A stretch of 64,000 nt of DNA, from NCBI GenBank assembly GCA_035295125.1, contig DATGJP010000068.1, forward strand, positions 202,966 through 266,965, given 5' to 3'. The notes under the pieces are model-generated. The model worked only from the letters and a program-made list of their open reading frames with translations, had not been told where the DNA came from and did no database searches. Both the position numbers and the translations under genes were made by a program. Shown here one piece after another: positions 43,782 to 53,160 of this stretch; position 1 is the first letter of the stretch; each line of letters begins with the position of its first letter. The DNA is from JAICMB01 sp035295125 (GTDB lineage: Bacteria; Acidobacteriota; Terriglobia; Bryobacterales; Bryobacteraceae).

Positions 43782-44795
43782 CTATTTGGCCGCAAGGAAA
43801 TCGGTCAGCGTCTTGATGAACAGGTCGGGCTGATCGACAAAAGTCATGTGCCCGCTCTGCGGCACGATGAACAGTTTCGAGCCGATGATCTTGTCCGCCA
43901 TGTAGCGGGCCAGCGAGGGATCGCATTCATCGTGGTCGCCCGCGGTGATCAGCGTCGGCACCTTGATCGACGTGATGCGGTCGCCGTATTCGACCGATTT
44001 CAGATTCCCGTCGATGACGAATTCGCCGTGCGAGCCCCACATCTCGCGATACAGATCCCATGACATGACACCGTTCGCGACGGGGTCGTAATTGGGATCG
44101 GGTCGTCTTTGGTAAAGGTATTGGAAATAGCCTTCGCCCCAGGCGGCGTTCATGTAGTCGGTCGGATAGCGGTTCTTCTCGAAATCTTTGCCTTTCCCAA
44201 ACAAGCCATCCTTCTCGAGTTTCTGGATCTTTTCGCGAAGCTCGGCAGGCATCGCCGCAAGCTGCTTCTGAAATACCTCGTTCATCTTGGAAGTGCTGTA
44301 AAACGTGCTGCAGAGTATCAGTTTCGAGAGGTTCTGTTGGTACTTCAGCGCATATGCCTGAGCCAGGACGCCGCCGTAGGAGTGCCCCAGCAGCGTCATT
44401 TTACCGAGGTTCAGTTCTTTGCGAACCGCCTCCACATCCTCTACCATTGCTTCCACCGTGTACCCGGCGGGATCATCGAGTTTCTGCGATTTCCCCGAGC
44501 CGCGCTCGTCGATGAAGATCAGCCGGTTGTGGCGGGCAAGCGGAGCTATGTAGGGCAGGAAATAGTCGTGTGACGCGCCCGGCCCGCCGTGCACCAGCAT
44601 TAAGGGCGGGCCCTGGCCAAACGACTGGTAATAGATCAGAACGCCGTTGGCATCGACGTAGCCCTCGTCGATCTTGTAGGACGCCGCATGCGCCGGCACG
44701 AGGAAGGCCAGCAATGAGAGAAACGTTGATATTTTCAGGAAAGTGGAAGGGTGGGGCAGGAGGTTTCGCCCGCCCTTTGATGGCGTGGTAGGCAC
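43782..44795 (-). CDS. Secreted alpha/beta hydrolase (proline iminopeptidase-like, S33)
   Basis: 337 residues from a GTG at 44795; the start is uncertain because repeat copy 3 covers codons 8-17 and GGGAAGG directly abuts the GTG. A signal peptide begins only at about residue 20 (FLKISTFLSLLAFLVPAHA). The hydrolase core has LMLVHGGPGASHDYFLPYI (oxyanion), LIFIDERGSGKSQKLDDPAG, a nucleophile elbow LLGHSYGGVLAQ near 137 and a late LITAGDHDECDPS plus PQSGHMTFVDQPD (Asp and His). This matches S33 prolyl aminopeptidase-like enzymes. Convergent with the rhamnosidase, 4 bases apart. Confidence 0.85.
   Translation of the reverse strand: MPTTPSKGGRNLLPHPSTFLKISTFLSLLAFLVPAHAASYKIDEGYVDANGVLIYYQSFGQGPPLMLVHGGPGASHDYFLPYIAPLARHNRLIFIDERGSGKSQKLDDPAGYTVEAMVEDVEAVRKELNLGKMTLLGHSYGGVLAQAYALKYQQNLSKLILCSTFYSTSKMNEVFQKQLAAMPAELREKIQKLEKDGLFGKGKDFEKNRYPTDYMNAAWGEGYFQYLYQRRPDPNYDPVANGVMSWDLYREMWGSHGEFVIDGNLKSVEYGDRITSIKVPTLITAGDHDECDPSLARYMADKIIGSKLFIVPQSGHMTFVDQPDLFIKTLTDFLAAK
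44743..44774 (-). repeat. Dispersed repeat, single-ended copy 3, at the 5' end of the hydrolase gene
   Basis: The plus strand reads GTGGAAGGGTGGGGCAGGAG then GTTTCGCCCGCC. This is the complement of the right arm of copy 1 (GGCGAAACCGCCTGC plus CCACCCTTCCAC), with two changes. No second arm of the inverted repeat is found, so it is half an element. Confidence 0.55.
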
Positions 44796-44804
44796 CTTCC
44801 CAAC

Positions 44805-45176
44805 TTAAGACCGTGCCAACAATTCGTCAATACTCTGCGACAGCATACGCGGCAAAAACGGCTTCAGCAGAAATGCGAATCGCTTCTGAATCTCCGGCGG
44901 CAGAACCTCCGGGCAGAACGGATAGCCGCTGCACAACAACGCGCGAACGCCGGCATCCATTTCCATGATCTTTCGAAGCAGTTCTTCGCCGGTCATGCGG
45001 GGCATGCTCATATCGGCGATGACGAGGTCGAACCTCTCAGCAGATGACTGAAAGGCTTCGAAAGCCTGTAATGAATCTGAGTAAGTAGCTACCTCGTACC
45101 CGAGCCTCTTCAGATAGGTTTCCAGCAGACGCGCCAGCGCGACTTCATCATCCACGAGAAGAACGCGCTTGGGCAT
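44805..45176 (-). CDS. Single-domain response regulator (CheY-like receiver)
   Basis: 123 residues, a complete receiver with no output domain. Acidic pocket LLVDDE at residues 6-11, phospho-acceptor Asp in LVIADMSMPRMTGEELL near 54, Ser in ALLCSGYPF near 83, and Lys in FAFLLKPFLP near 106. It may relay phosphate to or from a hybrid kinase or bind a target protein. It starts 6 bases after the barrel protein and ends 9 bases before the hydrolase start, so the three are likely one operon. Confidence 0.9.
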   Translation of the reverse strand: MPKRVLLVDDEVALARLLETYLKRLGYEVATYSDSLQAFEAFQSSAERFDLVIADMSMPRMTGEELLRKIMEMDAGVRALLCSGYPFCPEVLPPEIQKRFAFLLKPFLPRMLSQSIDELLARS

Positions 45177-45182
45177 TGGGTC

Positions 45183-46553
45183 CTACCAGATCGATAATGG
45201 CTTCTCCCCTGGACTGAATGCAAGTCCGAGGCTGACGCGCTGCGAATTCTTCCTGAAACCGGTCGAGGCAGTCTCGTAATGCCGGTAGTCGTAACGCGCC
45301 TCAATATGAGTCCAGCTCGCAATCATGTATGTAACCCCGAGGCCGCCGGTTTCACCCTGGTAGTTGCCGAGGCCCTGGCTGAAGCTTCCCATCCCCGTAT
45401 AGGATGCCGAAGCGCCAAGCGAGATGCGACGCAGGCCGGTATACGAAAAGTCGGCGCCACTGGTCATCTGTCGCGATGACAGGTAGACACCATTGCCAGG
45501 GCTGAACGAATTGGCGTAGAACAACGTCGCCGCAGCGTGCTCGAAGCGATGGACCACCCGGCCCTGATAAGTCGGGATGGTCGGATGGCTGTGAAACACT
45601 GTCGTGGCTGTAGACCGCCCCACGATCTGGGCGATGGCCGGATCAAGAGTGATCGTGCTCAGCCCGGTGGCGTCCACCCTGACGAGGCCGGCGTCAAACG
45701 CCAGGTCCCAGGTGCGGCCAAGGGCAATGCTGTAGTCCAGCCCGCCGCCATAGACCGTCGCGTCCCCAAAACTGCGGAGGTAATCGAACTTTACATACTG
45801 AAAGTTCACAGCGATCGTCTGGCGCTTTGTCAGGCGATATGCCATGTCCGCATACCCGCTGTACCCGTTCAGGCTCGCTAACGCCTCTGACCGTCGCCGC
45901 ACGAGATAGCCGCTGCCTCCGACGCTGAACGACAGGCGCAGCGTCTTTTGATACGTCAGCACGGCCCGCGTCAAGCTGTACTCCGTCCGATTGTCGAACA
46001 GCTCATTCGTCGGAACGGCATACTGATCGACGCTGCTCAGCGGGACGTAAGTAAAGGTTCCGTTGGTGAGCGAGCTGATGCCACCCGTTTCGTTCAATTG
46101 AAGCGACAGGCGCCGGGTGAACAGATGCTGGTATTTGAGGTCCAGGAACTGGTCGACGCTGTCGAAATACGTCGTGTTCGGATAATGCCGGTAAGCGCCG
46201 TGGTAATCGACGCTGAGGGTATCGTGCTTCCAGCTCCGTGTGCCCTCGATACCCATCCCGGCTTCGATGCCGTCAGCGCCGCCCGATTTGACGAGTTGTC
46301 CGCTGGGATCCACCGACACGGGCGTGAGACTGGTATCGTAAACGCCGGTGACTTGCGCATAGAACCGGTAATCGAGCAGCTTGCCGCTGCGTTCCCCGAC
46401 AATACTCGAATCCCGGCTGAGAATCGAAGGTCCCTGGTAATTGGAAGCTGCAGTCTGCTCGGGATCCTGAGCTTTCGCGGCGGCCGCAGTGAACAGAGCG
46501 GCAACCGCCACAGATAGATATTTCACTCGCCGCCTCATGTATTCTGAGTTCAA
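45183..46553 (-). CDS. Outer-membrane beta-barrel protein, unknown function
   Basis: 456 residues. Signal peptide within residues 8-29 (RVKYLSVAVAALFTAAAAKAQ). The remainder consists of alternating hydrophobic strands rich in Tyr, Ser, Gly and Asn (TLSVDYHGAYRHYPN, RRLSLQLNETGGISS, RQTIAVNFQYVKFDYL, HIEARYDYRHYETAS), about a 16- to 18-strand barrel, ending in an aromatic residue (PLSIW), the usual outer-membrane insertion signal. Similar barrels accompany polysaccharide export loci in Acidobacteria. No export genes are adjacent here. Confidence 0.7.
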   Translation of the reverse strand: MNSEYMRRRVKYLSVAVAALFTAAAAKAQDPEQTAASNYQGPSILSRDSSIVGERSGKLLDYRFYAQVTGVYDTSLTPVSVDPSGQLVKSGGADGIEAGMGIEGTRSWKHDTLSVDYHGAYRHYPNTTYFDSVDQFLDLKYQHLFTRRLSLQLNETGGISSLTNGTFTYVPLSSVDQYAVPTNELFDNRTEYSLTRAVLTYQKTLRLSFSVGGSGYLVRRRSEALASLNGYSGYADMAYRLTKRQTIAVNFQYVKFDYLRSFGDATVYGGGLDYSIALGRTWDLAFDAGLVRVDATGLSTITLDPAIAQIVGRSTATTVFHSHPTIPTYQGRVVHRFEHAAATLFYANSFSPGNGVYLSSRQMTSGADFSYTGLRRISLGASASYTGMGSFSQGLGNYQGETGGLGVTYMIASWTHIEARYDYRHYETASTGFRKNSQRVSLGLAFSPGEKPLSIW

Positions 46554-46631
46554 CTTGGGGCCTGCTCCTCTCAGGTTTTCCGATCCGGCGACCTAAAACG
46601 GAGCAAGTCGCCGTTGTTATGATCGGCAGGT

Positions 46632-47045
46632 ATGCGCTTTCACACCGAATACCTGACCTTCACCACTCAGAAACATCGGCAATATATCAACATTACAGCA
46701 GAGGTGGACCGCGCTCTCCAAAAGAGCGGCATCCAGGAGGGCATGATTCTGGTCTCTGCCATGCATATTACTGCAGGCGTTTGGGTTAACGACGCCGAGG
46801 ACGGCCTGATCGCGGACATCGACGAGTGGCTGGAAAAGCTGGCGCCGTTCAAGGAAGGCTACCGCCACCATCGCACCGGGGAAACGAACGGCGATTCGCA
46901 CCTGAAGAGCCTGCTGGTTCACCACCAGGTGATCGTGCCTGTCACGAAAGGAAAGCTGGACTTCGGGCCCTGGCAGCAGGTCTATTATGCCGAGTTCGAT
47001 GGCAAGAGGTCTAAGCGCCTTATTATCAAGGTCATGGGAGAATGA
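46632..47045 (+). CDS. YjbQ-family protein (secondary thiamine-phosphate synthase enzyme)
   Basis: 137 residues, the full family length. The UPF0047/YjbQ blocks are present: LILVSAMHITAGVWVNDAED-like stretch near 38-58, HHRTGETNGDSHLKSLLVHH near 80-99 with conserved His, Asp and Ser, and LDFGPWQQVYYAEFDGKRSKR near the end. The family has weak thiamine-phosphate synthase activity in some members; the true role is unclear. It precedes the ThuA-domain gene by 4 bases. Confidence 0.9.
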   Translation: MRFHTEYLTFTTQKHRQYINITAEVDRALQKSGIQEGMILVSAMHITAGVWVNDAEDGLIADIDEWLEKLAPFKEGYRHHRTGETNGDSHLKSLLVHHQVIVPVTKGKLDFGPWQQVYYAEFDGKRSKRLIIKVMGE

Positions 47046-47049
47046 GAAC

Positions 47050-48039
47050 ATGAAGTTGTTCTTTGTGGCCAGCTTTTACGCGGCGATGCTCGCCGTAGCG
47101 CTACGCCCGGCCGCCGCAGCGCCGTCGATCCACGTGATGCTTCTCGACGGGGAAAGCGGTGGCCCCTATCACGCCTGGCAGCTCACCACTCCCGTCCTGA
47201 AAAAGGAGCTGGAGGAAACCGGCCTGTTCCAGGTCGACGTCGTCACCGCACCGCCATGGGGCGGCGATTTCAATAGCTTCAAACCGGATTTTCAAAAGTA
47301 CCAGGTGGTTGTGTCCAATCTGGACTCTCCCGACTGGCCGCCGGATCTTCAGGCCGCATTCGAGCAGTTCGTGAACAATGGCGGTGGGCTGGTCATCGTC
47401 CATGCCGCCGACAATGCCTTCCCGAACTGGCGGGCATTCAATGAAATGATCGGCATGGGCGGCTGGCGGAATCGCGACGACCACGCCGGGCCGATGTGGT
47501 ACTTCCAGAACGGCAAGCTGATTTCGGACAACGCTCCCGGTCCGGCAGGCGCTCACGGCGCCCGCCTGCCCTTTCAGCTCACCACGCGCGACTCCCAACA
47601 TCCCATCATGCGGGGACTCCCGGCGGCCTGGATGCACGCCGGTGACGAGCTCTATTCCAAGCTGCGCGGCCCGGGACAAAACATAACCGTGCTGGCCACC
47701 GCTTATTCGGACCCCTCAAACAGCGGCACCGGACGTGATGAGCCGATGCTGATGGTCCTGAGTTACGGGAAGGGTCGTGTTTTTCACACCACGATGGGTC
47801 ACGATATTCCGGCTTTGAGCTGCGTCGGTTTTATCACGACCTTTCAGCGCGGAACGGAGTGGGCGGCGACAGGCAAGGTGACCCAGAGAGTACCGCCGAC
47901 CTTCCCGACGGCCGATACGGTCAGCTATCGGGCTGATATCGCGATGATGGACCCGGATTTCAAGCGAGGTCCCGGCTCGACCGGCGGCCGTGCAGTCGGA
48001 CCCCGCAGCACTGGGACGCAGCGCCCTCCCCGCCGGTAG
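47050..48039 (+). CDS. Secreted ThuA-domain protein (trehalose utilisation-like)
   Basis: 329 residues from ATG 47050, preceded by GGGAGAA; the frame is open from 46987 but that overlaps YjbQ. Signal peptide 1-24 (KLFFVASFYAAMLAVALRPA). ThuA blocks are clear: HVMLLDGESGGPYHAWQL near 30, VNNGGGLVIVHAADNAFPNW near 110-130, HPIMRGLPAAWMHAGDELY near 185-205, and GKGRVFHTTMGHD near 240. The fold is class I amidotransferase-like. ThuA in rhizobia is tied to trehalose/sucrose use by ketosugar formation. The C-terminal 40 residues are low complexity and basic. Confidence 0.88.
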   Translation: MKLFFVASFYAAMLAVALRPAAAAPSIHVMLLDGESGGPYHAWQLTTPVLKKELEETGLFQVDVVTAPPWGGDFNSFKPDFQKYQVVVSNLDSPDWPPDLQAAFEQFVNNGGGLVIVHAADNAFPNWRAFNEMIGMGGWRNRDDHAGPMWYFQNGKLISDNAPGPAGAHGARLPFQLTTRDSQHPIMRGLPAAWMHAGDELYSKLRGPGQNITVLATAYSDPSNSGTGRDEPMLMVLSYGKGRVFHTTMGHDIPALSCVGFITTFQRGTEWAATGKVTQRVPPTFPTADTVSYRADIAMMDPDFKRGPGSTGGRAVGPRSTGTQRPPRR

Positions 48040-48094
48040 CGAATCTTGAGGCTGTGGATGAAACCACGTAACGCAGCCTTCAGGCTACCCTTAT

Positions 48095-48153
48095 GCCGGC
48101 TGAAGCCGGCTCTTTGTGACCTCCAAAGGCAGGCTCCCCCCTTCCACAGTCTT
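48095..48153 (+). repeat. Hairpin and half copy 4 of the dispersed repeat in an intergenic gap
   Basis: A perfect hairpin GCCGGC-TGAA-GCCGGC occupies 48095-48110, followed by TCTTTG. At 48125-48153 AAAGGCAGGCTCCCCCCTTC then CACAGTCTT resembles the right arm and flank of copy 1. Together they fill the 156-base gap between the convergent ThuA and MBL genes. The hairpin may also serve as a terminator, but its T-run is weak. Confidence 0.4.
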
Positions 48154-48195
48154 CTACGTGAAAGACGAGTTCAGTTCGACCGCGCGCTGCCTGCT

Positions 48196-49053
48196 TCACG
48201 GGGTCCGAGCCGGCTGATTCCTCGGCTGAATAATAAACTCGTCGTGTACATCGCGCCGGGGTTGGTCGCCAATCGCCTCGCAAGCCTCATGTAATTCCTG
48301 TATGTGCCGCGCCGCCAGCGGCAGCGCGTGTTCCTCCGGCTGGAAAGTGCAAGGCAGCGGATACATCTCCCGCGGCGTCTTCTTCATCTCGACATGCGCG
48401 CCGAGAACAAGCGACACCTCGTGCTTCGACGCGAACTCCGCCAGGCGTGCCGCGCTGCGCCGGTACGCCGGCCAATCGGCGACCGTGAGCAGGCCGGGGT
48501 ATAGCGTATCCCCGGTCAGCAGGATTCGGGTGTCCGGATCGTAAATCGCGATATGGGCGGGTTCATGGCCGGGCAGCGGGAGCACGGTAAGCGCCCGATG
48601 GCCAAGCTCATAGACCGCCGAGCCCTCCGGCCACTTTGCCAGCCCAAAAAAACTCGCGACTTCGGAGGCCCCGCGTCCGACCACCTTCGTATGCGGCCGC
48701 ACGGCAAACATCGAGTCGCCGAACATATGGTCGCCGTGGCCGTGCGAATGCGCCACCACCAAGTCGATGGACTCGCGGTGCCGCTCGGCCAACCATTGAT
48801 CGACAATCCTGTCGATTGTCTCGACAACAGGAAGAGTTTGACCGGCGGGCGGCTTCGCCCCGGAATCCACGAGCAAAGCCTTCTCAGAACCAAACAGCAA
48901 ATACAGGAACGGACCCTCGAAATCAACGCACTTACTTTGCCGCAGGATAAAGGTGTTCTGGTCGAAACGATGCACCTGAAATGCCGGATCCGTGCAGGAG
49001 GCGCAATCGGCCGCCCCATGGATCCACCGCAGCGTTGTCAAAGATTCGGGCAT
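48196..49053 (-). CDS. Metallo-beta-lactamase-fold hydrolase
   Basis: 285 residues without a signal peptide. The zinc motif HSHGHGDHMFG lies near residues 101-111, followed by a third ligand in LPLPGHEPAHIAIYD near 160 and LLTGDTLYPG near 178, with a late LGAHVEMKKTP. This is the glyoxalase II/ MBL-fold layout. The substrate is not evident. It ends 156 bases from the ThuA gene and starts 16 bases after the TPR protein's stop, so it may be co-transcribed with that gene. Confidence 0.88.
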   Translation of the reverse strand: MPESLTTLRWIHGAADCASCTDPAFQVHRFDQNTFILRQSKCVDFEGPFLYLLFGSEKALLVDSGAKPPAGQTLPVVETIDRIVDQWLAERHRESIDLVVAHSHGHGDHMFGDSMFAVRPHTKVVGRGASEVASFFGLAKWPEGSAVYELGHRALTVLPLPGHEPAHIAIYDPDTRILLTGDTLYPGLLTVADWPAYRRSAARLAEFASKHEVSLVLGAHVEMKKTPREMYPLPCTFQPEEHALPLAARHIQELHEACEAIGDQPRRDVHDEFIIQPRNQPARTP

Positions 49054-49069
49054 GAATAGTGAACAGGCG

Positions 49070-50806
49070 TTACCGGAACTCGAGTCCCCGCAGCACGCCC
49101 GTGGAATTGTATTCTATCGTGACCGGCTGCAGCGGCTGAGCGCCGCAGGTGAATTCGCCGGGGCCGTTGCGGATTTGCACCCGCGTCGGATCGGCCATCG
49201 TGACGGTCACGGGCCCTTGTGGACCTATGACGACGAACTTCGTAGGCGGCCCGCAATCGATATCCCGCAGCGACCCATCCAGCCGACGGATCTGATCGCC
49301 CGGCTCGATAAACGGGTTGAACGTATCACTATTACGCGGCTTCCGAGTAGTGGCAAGAACCGGGTTACCCCGAGCGTCCCGTGTAAAACGGACTGCCACA
49401 TCGGTTTCGGAAATATAGGCGAGCTCCGACGCATAAGCGCGCTCCCCGGCGGTCAAGGCATGCCGCGCGGCTTCGATGGCCGCGGCCTTCGCCTCCTCAT
49501 GGCGCCCCAGCTCTTCGTTAGACGAGGAGACCGCAACCCAATACTGGAAAGCCCGACCAGGAGAAATGGCGCGCATCGCATGAAACTGGGCCAGCGCGGC
49601 TTCGAAATGTCCGGTGTTCTTCTCGAGCAGCCCTAAGACATAACGGGCATTGTCGAAATCGGGCCGTAGTGTCACGGCTCGTTCGAGCGCCGGTCGGATC
49701 TCATCCGGCTTCAGGCTGGCATTCTCCGCAAGAACGGCGTACTCGAAGCACAGCGCCGCGTCATTCACGCCCAGCTCAATAGCCCGTTTCCACTCGCGGC
49801 GGGCGACTTCCAGGTCTTTACGGCGCAGCGCGATCGATCCGAGGGCGGCAGCCGCATCCGCATCCGACGGGTCCTCGCGAGCCAGCTCTCTGTAGAGTCT
49901 CTCGGCGCGATCGAGTTCGCCGCAGGCGAGAAGCAGATCAGCCAGCAGCAGTCGAGACTCGAACGACGAGAGTTCGGACGTTTCAGCAGTGCTCGCGACA
50001 GGCGGAACGCGGGCGAAAGCGACAGCCGGGTATGCGGAACGCCCGGTCCAGGCACGCAAATCGTCGCGAATAGCCTCCAGCTTCTCGTTGTAGGTTGCGG
50101 TTAGCGCATAGTCGCTCGGAACTCCGGAAGCGATCGCGGTAAGAAGAGCCGTCACACGCGGCGTGTAGTCGGGTGAGAGCAGTAGCATGTGGACCAGCGC
50201 ACAACTTTCCAGGTAAAAGATGGACGCGCGGTCGCGGTTCGCGTCAAACGATTCGTGCGTAAGTGCCAGCAGCTCGGCCAAGGGCATCCAATCCCGGTGA
50301 CGCAGCAAACGGAAGGCATCGTGAACGTCCAGATTGGCGGCAGGCAGGCGCTTTCCGATATCCACGGTAGAGAAAACCTCAGCCAGCCCCTCGCCCAGCC
50401 AGGCCGGAAGCTTGAGCCCCGAGTCGTGAATCAGCAGGTGTACATACTCGTGAGCGGACATACCGAATTGACCGGGCGTGAGCGACGGCAGCACGATGTA
50501 ATCGCGGCTTGCATCACCGACGTAGTAGGCGTCGGCCGTGGGACGAAGCCTGTACTCCCGATACTGGTCGGCGGAGCGGAAGCCGATGACACGAATGGGC
50601 GCGTGTCCGTCGGCCGAGAGGCCCGTCTGTTGGACAAAGAATTCGCGGAGTTGTTCGAACCAGGCGAGAGCCGAAGAAGCGGCTTGTGGTCCGGCTTGCG
50701 AGTAGACTTCGAAGTGCGCGCTTCGTGCGACAGTCCAGGAAGACTGCGCACAACCTAAAGCCGGCAATAAAAGCAGCCCACAGACACTGCCCGTAAGAGA
50801 CTTCAC
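49070..50806 (-). CDS. Secreted TPR protein with gluzincin-like HExxH motif
   Basis: 578 residues. Signal peptide 1-20 (KSLTGSVCGLLLLPALGCAQ). The N-terminal half has a metalloprotease motif HEYVHLLIHDSGLKLPAWLGEG near residue 117-138 (HExxH then E about 20 further on), like DUF1570-type gluzincins. The middle, about residues 290-440, carries TPR-like helices (DRAERLYRELAREDPSDADA, ARREWKRAIELG, LEKNTGHFEAAL). A beta-rich C-terminal end follows. Whether it cleaves anything is unknown. It is the first gene of a minus-strand pair with the MBL hydrolase. Confidence 0.75.
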   Translation of the reverse strand: MKSLTGSVCGLLLLPALGCAQSSWTVARSAHFEVYSQAGPQAASSALAWFEQLREFFVQQTGLSADGHAPIRVIGFRSADQYREYRLRPTADAYYVGDASRDYIVLPSLTPGQFGMSAHEYVHLLIHDSGLKLPAWLGEGLAEVFSTVDIGKRLPAANLDVHDAFRLLRHRDWMPLAELLALTHESFDANRDRASIFYLESCALVHMLLLSPDYTPRVTALLTAIASGVPSDYALTATYNEKLEAIRDDLRAWTGRSAYPAVAFARVPPVASTAETSELSSFESRLLLADLLLACGELDRAERLYRELAREDPSDADAAAALGSIALRRKDLEVARREWKRAIELGVNDAALCFEYAVLAENASLKPDEIRPALERAVTLRPDFDNARYVLGLLEKNTGHFEAALAQFHAMRAISPGRAFQYWVAVSSSNEELGRHEEAKAAAIEAARHALTAGERAYASELAYISETDVAVRFTRDARGNPVLATTRKPRNSDTFNPFIEPGDQIRRLDGSLRDIDCGPPTKFVVIGPQGPVTVTMADPTRVQIRNGPGEFTCGAQPLQPVTIEYNSTGVLRGLEFR

Positions 50807-50851
50807 CGCGTACCTCAGTATAGCGATTACACGTCCATCCTATCGACGTAT

Positions 50852-51676
50852 TCAGGGCTTTCGGGCATGGACGCCGATCATCAATGGAGACGACAGGCAG
50901 CCGCCCAGCTTCACCGATTCCGCACGCAGGCGCTCGGCCAGCGTTTCCACGTCCAATTCCGCCGCCGTCGCAAGCCCGGCCCGTTCCAAATGAGGCAGCA
51001 GGCTGCGCACGGTTTCCGCAACCCATTCGTAGAGAACCGCGTCGGGACCGCCCTCAATAACGCATTCGCCGCGTGCCTCCGGCGAGACGAGTCCAGCATC
51101 CTGAAGCAGTTGATACAGCCGTATGCCCAAATCCGACTGCGAAGTGATACGCATCATCAGCGAGGTGATCGCCTGCGCGACATGCTCCAGCAGCGGTTTC
51201 GAAACGTGATTGGGAGGGCGCACACTGAAATCGTATTCCTGAACGGCGACAATTCCGCCGCTCCGTAACATGCCGATTGCATGACGAAGAATCGCGAGAG
51301 GATCGGGTGTGTGCACGAGAAACAGCCGCGTGACGACAGCGTCGTATGGTCTGTCGCAACGGTGATCGGTGACGCTCTCGTGCCTGAACGTGACATGGTG
51401 GATCTCCTCGCTCGATGCCCGCGCGGTGGCGATTTCCAGTGCCCCAGCGTCGATATCGAGGCCGGTGACGTGGCCACCCGGCCCCACGAGACGAGCGGCG
51501 ATAAGCGATACCTCTCCTACGCCGCATCCCAGGTCCAGGACATTCATCCCAGGGCCAATTCCGGCGCGCTGCAGAAACCCTTCGGTAAGCGGATTCAACC
51601 GCAGCGCCTGCAGCGCGAGTCTCCGGCGTTCGTGATCGCTGTGGCCCATCATATAGCCGGGCGCCTGTGAAGCCAT
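50852..51676 (-). CDS. SAM-dependent class I methyltransferase
   Basis: 274 residues from ATG 51676; the frame continues to 51751 but that part overlaps the divergent permease. SAM-binding motif I NVLDLGCGVGEVSLIAARL lies near residue 44, with HVTGLDIDAGALEIA next and AVVTRLFLVHTPDPLAI near 115. The C-terminal 110 residues are a variable substrate cap. The substrate is not predictable. It is divergent from the truncated permease with 29 bases between starts. Confidence 0.85.
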   Translation of the reverse strand: MASQAPGYMMGHSDHERRRLALQALRLNPLTEGFLQRAGIGPGMNVLDLGCGVGEVSLIAARLVGPGGHVTGLDIDAGALEIATARASSEEIHHVTFRHESVTDHRCDRPYDAVVTRLFLVHTPDPLAILRHAIGMLRSGGIVAVQEYDFSVRPPNHVSKPLLEHVAQAITSLMMRITSQSDLGIRLYQLLQDAGLVSPEARGECVIEGGPDAVLYEWVAETVRSLLPHLERAGLATAAELDVETLAERLRAESVKLGGCLSSPLMIGVHARKP

Positions 51677-51705
51677 AGCATTCAGGGTACACCTACAATG
51701 AATCA

Positions 51706-53160
51706 ATGCGGCAGATAATCGAGGAGTTTGCGGCCGATTTGCGCTATGCATTCCGGCAGTTGCTGAAGTCGCCCGCTTTCACTACCGCGGCGGTCGCGAC
51801 GCTGGCGCTGGGCATTGGGGCGAATTCCGCAATCTATGCAGTTATTGACGCTGCCTTGATGCGGCCGTTGCCATACCCAAACCCGGACCGCCTCATCATC
51901 GCATGGAAAGGCGAGCCCGCCGAGCCCACTTTTTACTCCTTCTCCTATCCGCGCTTCCGGTTTTTCCAGGAACATGCCCTCGACTTTGCCGACATCGCGG
52001 TTTACGACGACGAAGTGGTTACCTTCGCGGAGGGAGGCGATCCCGAACGCGTTGTGGGTGGGCGAATTTCCGCCAATTTCCTGCGCGTGATGGGGGTCAA
52101 GCCACAGATTGGCCGCGATTTTACCGCCGATGAGGACCGTCACGGCGCGCCGCCCGTGGCGCTGCTCAGCGATCATCTTTGGCGCACAAGATATCATGCC
52201 GACCCCGGTGTGCTGGGCCGCAAGGTGCGCGTGGATGCCGACGAAGCCACGGTGATCGGCGTACTTCCGGCCGGCGTTCAATTTCGGAACGAGAGCGTCG
52301 ACATCTGGCGAACCCGAATCGTCGACACGCGCACTTTCGCACCGGCCAGTGTCCAACTCGGGGCCTCCTACCTCACGGCGATCGGCCGCCTGCACGCCGG
52401 CGTTTCGTTGCGGTCTGCTCAGGCGCGGATGCTCGCAATCGATGCGGCGTACAGGCGCGAGAACCCCGGCAACAGCGATTCCGACTCGAGTATCTATACC
52501 GATCTGCTCGATCGCGAGATCTTCGCCAACATGCGGACTCCTCTGCTGGTGCTGTGGGGCGCGGTCGGTTGTCTTTTGCTGATTGCTTGCGCCAACGTCG
52601 CAAACCTGGTCCTGGCGCGGGCACTGGGACGTTTCCGCGAGATTGCCATACGGGCCGCGCTTGGAGCCGGCCGCTCGCGCATGATTCGCCAGTTGATCAC
52701 GGAGGGCGTTCTGTTATCGCTCGCCGGAGGACTCGCCGCCATACCGGTCGCGCTCTGGAGCACGACAGCTCTCGTCACAGCAATCCGTCGCACCATGTCT
52801 GAAATTCCTGAGCCGCACCCGAACATGCGCGTGCTCTTGGTGACATTCGTGGTCGCGACCGGAATTGGCGTTCTATTCGGTCTCGCCCCAATCGCCCTTC
52901 TGCTGCGTGGGAGGTTGGAAGGCGCGCTTCATTCAAGCGGACGCAGTTCGTCAGCCTCAACCGGAAGCATTCGTCTGCGCCAGGTCGTAGTTGCCGCCCA
53001 GGTCGCTCTGTGTGTCGTCTTGCTTTCAGGCGCCGCATTATTGGCGCAAAGCCTCGTTCGAATGAGCCGTCTGAGCAACGGTCACTCTCACCATCTTCCC
53101 GCCGGCCGGCCGAAAACCGTTCCACGTCGATGTTCGACTCACCGATTTCGACCACGATGA
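51706..53160 (+). pseudogene. ADOP-type MacB/FtsX permease, 3' truncated and fused
   Basis: The first about 458 codons are a good ADOP permease: helix AVATLALGIGANSAIYAVID near 27, the periplasmic MacB domain (GGRISANFLRVMGVKPQIGR, YLTAIGRLHAGVSL), FtsX helices with VANLVLARALGRFREIAIRA near 305 and LRQVVVAAQVALCVVLLSGA near 425. Normal members are around 800 residues and have a second MacB-FtsX half. Here family sequence ends at LAQSLVRMSRLS, about 53075, and out-of-frame text (NGHSHHLPAGRPK) runs to a stop at 53160. The second half has been deleted and replaced by another gene's end. Confidence 0.75.
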
